Notes under the pieces: model-generated | The model's database searches: none | What the model saw: only the letters and a program-made list of their open reading frames with translations | What the model was told of the DNA's origin: nothing | Position numbers and translations under genes: made by a program | Shown: positions 58,301 through 64,000 of the stretch, one piece after another | Numbering within the stretch: position 1 is the first letter of the stretch | Layout of the letters: each line of letters begins with the position of its first letter | Source of the DNA: Caenorhabditis remanei | Lineage: Eukaryota; Nematoda; Chromadorea; Rhabditida; Rhabditidae | Direction: 5' to 3' | Length of the DNA: 64,000 nt | Assembly: GCF_010183535.1 (NCBI RefSeq) | Contig: NC_071330.1 | Location: 15,047,717-15,111,716, forward strand

Positions 58301-61300
58301 CTCGACACGAATCTGAGTGGGATACTGTAGGATTAGTGATTTTGGGAATTTCGAAAAGTTTCGAAAATCTGTAATTTGGTCAGTTTTTGACCGTTCTCGC
58401 TGATTTTTAGCTTAAAATAACCAGAATTTTCATACTGTCGAAATAAAATGACTTCCGTCTATACTTCCCCCCACAACTGTGATATATTTTAATTTCAAAT
58501 TTCTTAAAATATCATTTTTTTTTTTTTGATTCTCTTGCCCGGTCCCTTCTCTCTTTCATCTTACTCTATCCCTAATCCGCCAGAAAACAAAAAAACGAGA
58601 GTCGTTTTCACCTCGTTTATTGTTCTTCACATCGTCATTATTTCTCAACGAAACAATAACGAAAATGAACAAAAAATGAGGTGTGAGATGAGGTCAACGT
58701 CTCTCATTTCTGCACACTCTCTCTCTTTTTCCCACACATTTCTAATCCGTGCCGAATCGAATTGAGACATCACAAATTATGACAATCTGAAGAGTCGAGG
58801 CTGAAGAGCTGCGGGAAGAAAAAAGAGCGGGAAAAAATATTTGAATTTTTATAGACAATTAAGCTCAAAATTGCTGAAATGTGATGAAAATTTAATAAAA
58901 ATTGGCTAACAGACAGAAAACTAGTGGAAAATGCTCCAATTTTGATGAAAATCGGTCTGAAATCGACTTTTTGAGCTCAGAATTAGCTGAAATTTGATGA
59001 AAATTGAGCTGAAATCGGCGGAAACCGGTCTAAGATTGATTGAGCTCGAAATTGATGGAATTTGAGGGAAAATTTACTAAAATCGATCTGATATCGACTT
59101 TTTGAGTTCAGAATTGGTTGAAATTGGTCTGAATACTTTTTAAGCTGAAATTTTATGAAAAGTTAAGGTAAATTGGCTGAATTTGTCTGAAAACTAGTGA
59201 AAATTGAGAAAATTGGCTGAAATCGGCGGAAAACCGGTCCAAGATCGACTATTTGAGCGATTGGAGCTCAAAATTGCTGAATATTAATGAAAAATGGCTG
59301 AAATCGGTTTGAGATTGACTTTTTAAGCTGAAAATTGCTGAAATTTGAGGGAAATAGGCTGAAATTGGTCTAAGATCGTCAATTTGAGTTTTTAATTTTT
59401 GAAATTTAATGAAAATTGGCTGAAATCGGTCTGAGATTAACTTTTTGAGCTCAGAATAGATGAGATTTGATGAAAGTTTAATGGAAATTGGCTGAAAACT
59501 AGTGGAAATTACTCCAATTCTGAAAATCCGTCAAGAAAATGGATTTTTTTGCGTAAAAACCACTGAAAATAGTGAAAATTTCGAGTTTTAAGCACCAAAA
59601 AATGGCGAAAAATGACGGAAAATTTAATGAAAAATGGCTGAAATCGGCTAAAATTGCTGAAAATTGCCCCCCAATATTCTGATGAAAACCTCAATATTTT
59701 CAGATCAGAAACGCTGGGAAAATCTTCCTGTTCACGTGTTAGATAGACTAATTGAGCTCAAAATTGCTGAAAATCAATGAAAATTTGATGAAAATTGGCT
59801 GAAATCGGTCTGATATTGTATTTTTGAGCTCAGAATTGGCTGAAATCGGTCTAAATTCTTTTAGAGCTGAAATTGGCTGAATTTGGGTGAAAACTAGTGT
59901 AAATTGCTTCAATTCTGAAACAAATTGGCTGAAATCTACATTTTTTTTGTTGCTAAAAATAACTGAAATTTAACGAAAATTTAGCTGAAATCGGCGGAAA
60001 TCGGTCTAAGATTGATTGAGCTCGAAATTGATGGAATTTGAGGGAAAATTTACTAAAATCGATCTGATATCGACTTTTTGAGTTCAGAATTGGTTGAAAT
60101 TGGTCTGAATACTTTTTAAGCTGAAATTTTATGAAAAGTTAAGGTAAATTGGCTGAATTTGTCTGAAAACTAGTGAAAATTGAGAAAATTGGCTGAAATC
60201 GGCGGAAACCGGTCCAAGATCGACTATTTGAGCGATTGGAGCTCAAAATTGCTGAATATTAATGAAAAATGGCTGAAATCGGTTTGAGATTGACTTTTTA
60301 AGCTGAAAATTGCTGAAATTTGAGGGAAATAGGCTGAAATTGGTCTAAGATCGTCAATTTGAGTTTTTAATTTTTGAAATTTAATGAAAATTGGCTGAAA
60401 TCGGTCTGAGATTAACTTTTTGAGCTCAGAATAGATGAGATTTGATGAAAGTTTAATGGAAATTGGCTGAAAACTAGTGGAAATTACTCCAATTCTGAAA
60501 ATCCGTCAAGAAAATGGATTTTTTGCGTAAAAACCACTGAAAATAGTGAAAATTTCGAGTTTTAAGCACCAAAAATGGCGAAAAATGACGGAAAATTTAA
60601 TGAAAAATGGCTGAAATCGGCTAAAATTGCTGAAAATTGCCCCCCAATATTCTGATGAAAACCTCAATATTTTCAGATCAGAAACGCTGGGAAAATCTTC
60701 CTGTTCACGTGTTAGATAGACTAATTGAGCTCAAAATTGCTGAAAATCAATGAAAATTTGATGAAAATTGGCTGAAATCGGTCTGATATTGTATTTTTGA
60801 GCTCAGAATTGGCTCAAATGGGTCTAAATACTTTTAAAGCTGAAATTGGCTGAATTTTGCTGAAAACTAGTGAAAATTGCTTCCAATCTGAAGAAAATTG
60901 GCTGAAATCTACATTTTTTTGCTAAAAATAACTGAAATTTAACGAAAATTAAGCTGAAATCGGCGGAAACCGGTCTGAGATCAACTTTTTGAGCTTAAAT
61001 TTACTGAAAATTGCCCCCGATTCTGATGAAAATCCGCAATGTTTTCAGATCAGAAACGCTGGGAAAATAGGCTGAAATTGGTCTAACATCGTCAATTTGA
61101 GTTTTAATTTGCTGAAATTTGATGAAAATTGAGCTGAAATCGGTCTGAGATCAACTTTTTGAGCTCAAAATTGCTGAAAATCTTCAAAAGAAGTCGAAAT
61201 ATAGCGAGAAATCGAGAGTTTTGAGTGAAAATTTATTGCAAATTGATGAAAATTTGCGATTTATCACTAAAAATCCGCAATATTTTCAGATCAGAAACGC

Positions 61301-62808
61301 TGGGAAAATCTTCCTATTCTCGTGTTAGATTTACTTTTGAGCTCAAAATTGCTGAAAATCGGCTGAAATTGGCTGAAAATTGCTGAAAATTGCCCCCAAT
61401 TTTCTGATGAAAATCCTTAATATTTTCAGATCAGAAACGCGTAAAATCTTCCTATTCACATCTCGAATTTTCATCGAAGCGTTCACATTGACATTCGTCG
61501 CCGAATGGGGCGATCGATCCCAATTGACGACGATTATTCTCGGTGCGAGAGAGAATATTGCGGGAGTTATCGGTGGAGGAGTACTCGGACACGCTCTTTG
61601 CACTGGAATTGCAGTCATTGGAGGCAAAATTGTCGCTCAGCGGATATCTGTTAGGACTGGTAAGCGATAATCTGGAATTTTTACAGTTTTCAGCCGAAAA
61701 AAACCACGATTTTTAAGCTTAAAAAAACTAGATTTTCCACTATAAAATATCTAGATTTCGACTAAAATCATCCTGAAAACTGTGAAATTAGCTGGAAAAA
61801 TGAGTTTTCAGATGATTTTTCGATCTGAAAATTTAATTTTCAGTCGGAAAATCGAGAAAAACAGTAAAAGAGCTGAAATTTCTGAGAGAAAAGCGGTTTT
61901 TTAATGAAAATTCGATGAAAAACCGTTCAAAATCGGAAATTTTCAGCCCCTAGTGTTGTTTTCTAACTAAAAACGCGTCAGAGGTGCGCCAGATAATGAA
62001 ATTTCCATTTCTCCACTTTGAAACGCGTCTCAGGCACCCCAGTCATCTGAAATTCGGAAGTTTTGCCGGAAAACGCGTCAAAAGAACGCCAGACAACGGA
62101 GATTTCAAATTTTTGTTCGAAAACGCGTCTCAGGCACCCCAGACTCCGGAAATTTCGAATTTTTGCTGGAAAGCGCGTCAAAAGAACGCCAGACAAAGGA
62201 AATGTCGAATTTTTGTTCAAATACGCGGCCAAGGCACCCCAGACTCCGGATTTTGAGTTTAAACTAGGAAAATAGAACTTTATCATCAAAAACGGGATTT
62301 TTAGTCGAAAAATGTCTAAAAATCCCGTTTTTGAAGGGAAAACTCAAATTTTTTCCAATTCAGACATTTTCAGCCGAAAAAATCATGATTTTCCAGCAAA
62401 AACTAGACTTTTCACCTAAAAATGTCCAAATTTCGTTTGAAATTGAGTTTTGCCGATGTTTTCCAACTGAAAATTCAATTTTCAGATCGAAAAATCATTG
62501 AAATTCATACAATTTCAGACAAAAATCAATAAAAAAAAATGCAAGTTTTCTTAATTACCCTAATTACAGTAACCCTAATTGGCGGTGTCGTCTTCTTGCT
62601 GTTCGCCCTCTCCGCTCTATTCATCAATGATATCGAATCGGCGAATGATTCGTAAGGAAACTACACAAACTACAAACTACAGTAGTCTACAGTAGTCACC
62701 ACACGCCTACAGTAACCCAATTCTAATCAATTTTTTCGTTTTTTTTTGAATATTTTTAGAGATGAAGACGGAATGGAAATAAGAAAGTATGAAAATGACG
62801 GTAATTAG
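52316..62808 (+). CDS. TMEM165/GDT1-family (UPF0016) Golgi cation transporter
   Basis: Exons: 52316-52395, 52452-52505, 54321-54515, 56667-56884, 61430-61659, 62570-62651, 62760-62808; ~302 residues. Residues 1-21 are a hydrophobic signal peptide, followed by a short acidic stretch. The first family motif is 'SELGDKTW' (E69-G71-D72-K73-T74) and the second 'AEWGDRSQ' (E208-G210-D211-R212-S213). Between them is a charged loop ending in Gly-Gly-Ala; hydrophobic helices flank each motif and one ends the protein ('GGVVFLLFALSALF'). Known family role: Mn/Ca(H+) exchange in the Golgi, needed for glycosylation in vertebrates. The last exon adds an acidic tail; reading through the donor at 62652 would instead stop at 62653. 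Exon 1 to exon 2 is off by one base (GGGG at 52393-52396); a nearby GTGGCG donor is an alternative. Same strand as smg-6 with 3.1 kb between, so not a tight operon. Confidence 0.9.
52506..54320. repeat. Intron with diverged GGC(G)TGCCTT...GCGC repeats
   Basis: Iterated ~400-bp phrases (GAAAATTGGCTGAAAATCGC, ACAATTTGTTCCAATTTTCA) with CTGGCG(C/T)GCCTT(C/G)G motifs near 52960, 53130 (reverse), 53560 and 53955. No coding. Confidence 0.6.
54700..56240. repeat. Hairpin array: ACACACAGACAGACAGAA / TGTCTGTCTG
   Basis: Repeated units with CGGACACACAGACAGACAGA facing CTGTCTGTxTGTGTCCGGAT across ~20-30 bp, near 54715-54780, 55090-55155, 55460-55525, 55785-55850 and 56110-56175. Each full unit is ~370 bp. 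In the intron 54516-56666. Confidence 0.85.
56885..57620. repeat. Tandem copies with TTGGCGTGTCTTGGACGC
   Basis: GGGGTTAATGACATTAAAAT and TTTTTGAACAAAAAATTACT recur ~415 bp apart (57100 and 57495), with GGCGTGTCTTGG(A/G)CGC near 57005 and 57350. In the TMEM165-like intron; no coding. Confidence 0.65.
58020..58420. repeat. Palindromic element with GACGGTYCAGAAAAGTATAA arms
   Basis: In the TMEM165-like intron 56885-61429. The central part is TGAAAATTTTAGAAAAATGGATCCCAAGAAG... rather than the usual ACTACAGTAA core, which here lies in the outer arms (GATACTGTAGGAT). A sister copy is at 63175-63540. Confidence 0.85.
58500..59014. other. Pyrimidine-rich stretch inside the large intron
   Basis: TCTTGCCCGGTCCCTTCTCTCTTTCATC and following text resemble 63690-63730 after the sister palindrome, so they were probably copied together. 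Then begins GCTGAAATTTGATGAAAATT filler. Confidence 0.5.
59704..59748 (+). pseudogene. Decoy of TMEM165-like exon 5, copy 1
   Basis: ATATTTTCAG then ATCAGAAACGCTGGGAAAAT and CTTCCTGTTCACGTGTTAGATAG. The real exon (61430) reads ATCAGAAACGCGTAAAATCT. The two-base length difference shifts frame; TAG follows after 14 codons. Confidence 0.82.
60677..60721 (+). pseudogene. Decoy of TMEM165-like exon 5, copy 2
   Basis: Identical to copy 1, in the second 975-bp unit; same stop. Confidence 0.82.
61049..61072 (+). pseudogene. Decoy of TMEM165-like exon 5, copy 3
   Basis: GTTTTCAG then ATCAGAAACGCTGGGAAAAT and AGG; a TAG stop follows within eight codons. Confidence 0.8.
61290..61335 (+). pseudogene. 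Decoy of TMEM165-like exon 5, copy 4
   Basis: TATTTTCAG then ATCAGAAACGCTGGGAAAAT and CTTCCTATTCTCG. Only 140 bp before the real acceptor, frame-shifted, with a stop further on. Confidence 0.8.
61970..62260. repeat. Array of GCGTC...(G)CGCC/CACCCCAG motifs
   Basis: Alternating AACGCGTCxxAGGCACCCCAG and AACGCGTCAAAAGAACGCCAGACAA units every ~45-60 bp, in the intron 61660-62569. A related form of the CTGGCGCGCC...GACGCG family, in reverse orientation. Confidence 0.75.
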
Positions 62809-63174
62809 AGTTAATTAGTTAATTAGTACCCTTCGAGCATAGAAAAAATCGTTTTGTTTGGGTAATTTTCAGTCAAAAATTGTCGTTTATAACGGAAATT
62901 CAACAGTTTTCTCATCAGATTCTAGAAAAATCGAGAATTTTGCTGAAAAAACACAACAATCGATCATTTCAGAGTTCTCGATTTTTCTGAAATTTTAGGT
63001 GATTTTCCGTACGAAAACTGCTGAAATTCCATCAAAACAATGAATTGTGACTGAAATAACCCAAAAACCTATGAAAATGCTTCCTATTTTCAGCGAAACC
63101 ATGATTTTTCAGCTTTCCACTGGTATTTAAAAAATTCCAGTCATTTTAAGCGACAAATCAGTCAGAACGGCCAA
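62809..63174. other. Downstream of the TMEM165-like gene
   Basis: AT-rich. Two partly complementary stretches (62900-62960 and 62965-63030: CATCAGATTCTAGAAAAATCGAG) are seen. No coding. Confidence 0.4.
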
Positions 63175-63540
63175 AAACTGACCAAATTACAGATTTTCGA
63201 AACTTTTCGAAACTCCCAAAATCACGAAATCTACAGTATCCCACTCAGATTCGTGTCGAGACCCATGAAACTTGTATATTCAGAATCAGCGCGTCATGAC
63301 GGTTCAGAAAAGTATAATCATGCCCAGATTTGAAAATTTGAGAAAAATGGATCCCGGGAGGGGTCAAAACTGAAATTTTTAGAATATAGGCATGATTATA
63401 CTTTTCTGGACCGTCATGACGCGCTGATTCTGAATATATAAGTTTCATGAATCTCGACACGAATCTGAGTGGGATACTGTAGATTTAGTGATTTTGGGAG
63501 TTTCGAAAAGTTTCGAAAATCTGTAACTTCTGGAATTTCT
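63175..63540. repeat. Palindromic element, sister of 58020-58420
   Basis: Same arms (TTTTCGAAACTTTTCGAAAC, GACGGTTCAGAAAAGTATAA) and same GATCCC centre. Confidence 0.85.
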
Positions 63541-64000
63541 AACCGATTTTTTTGGTTTTCAGCTTAAAATGACAGTAATCACCTAAACTGACTTTAAAAG
63601 GGACCTAATTAACAAATTGGTCTAATTACCGTTGATTGAATAATGTCTTAATTGCGTCTTAACTTCCGTTTCAGCTCTAATATTTTCTCGATTCTCATGT
63701 CCGGTCCTTTCATCTTTCTATCCCTTATTTCGCTTTTTATAGGTTTTTCTTTAATTTTCAGTCCTAATTAATAGTAAATTACCGTGCGGTAATTCAAAAT
63801 TCAGATTTCCCGCCGGAAATTCGACAGAAATCACGAATTCTACGTCAATTTTCTTCAAAAATTCCACAATTTTTGGCTCTGAAATCGCTCGAAATCAAAG
63901 TCTCATCGAATTGATCCAATTAGAAGCGGCGGAAATTTGAATTTTTAATTTTCAGTGACTTTTTGCATGATTTTCCCCCTTTTTTCCCATTTTCTCCTTG
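63541..64000. other. Window end, no gene identified
   Basis: Contains CATGTCCGGTCCTTTCATCTTTCTATCCC at ~63700, possibly promoter-like for a gene beyond the window, then short AT-rich filler. Confidence 0.35.

Larger units (their letters stand above)
59015..60965. repeat. Two direct copies of a ~975-bp unit
   Basis: Units ~59015-59990 and ~59990-60965 are nearly identical (GATTGATTGAGCTCGAAATT at ~59035 and ~60010). Each carries a decoy acceptor of the downstream exon. Confidence 0.88.

Noticed and set aside
1..64000. tRNA, rRNA or snRNA genes
   Set aside because: I saw no cloverleaf with a GGTTCRA box or conserved rRNA/snRNA sequence by eye; a covariance-model scan was not possible.

Overview
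This window is nuclear DNA of a Caenorhabditis-type nematode. The evidence is short TTTTCAG 3' splice sites, GTGAGT/GTAAGT donors, genes split into many small exons, AT-rich introns full of GAAAATT/CTGAAAA iterations, CT-rich promoter patches, and the palindromic 'CACGAAAACTACAGTAA' repeats common in that genus. The species cannot be fixed from the sequence.

Four protein genes can be read. (1) Positions 849-16076 (+) hold the 3' nine exons of a gamma-tubulin complex component (GCP2/GCP3 class, gip-1/gip-2-like); its 5' end lies outside the window. (2) Positions 19877-23381 (-) hold a complete four-exon ONECUT-class homeobox gene with a CUT domain and a homeodomain. It converges on gene 1 and diverges from gene 3. 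(3) Positions 32970-49206 (+) hold a 17-exon smg-6-like gene, the nonsense-mediated-decay endonuclease: an N-terminal EJC-binding-like motif, a 14-3-3/TPR region and a C-terminal PIN domain with its acidic triad. (4) Positions 52316-62808 (+) hold a TMEM165/GDT1 (UPF0016) membrane transporter gene with both ExGD[KR][TS] motifs. Genes 2, 3 and 4 each have a TTTTCAG acceptor 6-7 nt before the ATG, as expected for trans-spliced messages.

Most of the rest is repeats. About 25 long palindromes share the core 'GAGTATAATCATG ... ACTACAGTAA'. Four short non-autonomous elements have 8-bp target-site duplications (hAT-like), three of them nested in or beside other repeats. There is a 321-bp tandem array, several 0.3-1 kb inverted repeats, a 0.8-kb cluster of TTGGCN5GCCAA palindromes, and an iterated GGCGCGCC/GACGCG motif.

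The most striking pattern is that introns of three genes carry tandem copies of an exon edge with its splice site. The last exon of smg-6 has three upstream decoy copies, TMEM165 exon 5 has four, and the GCP gene has copies at three exon edges. The acceptor-type decoys at smg-6 and TMEM165 would shift frame and bring in stop codons. A 285-nt in-frame exon of the GCP gene also sits between two ~535-bp inverted intronic arms, a layout that favours exon circularisation or skipping. Three one-base frame breaks, in smg-6 (two) and TMEM165 (one), all lie in homopolymers and look like consensus errors.
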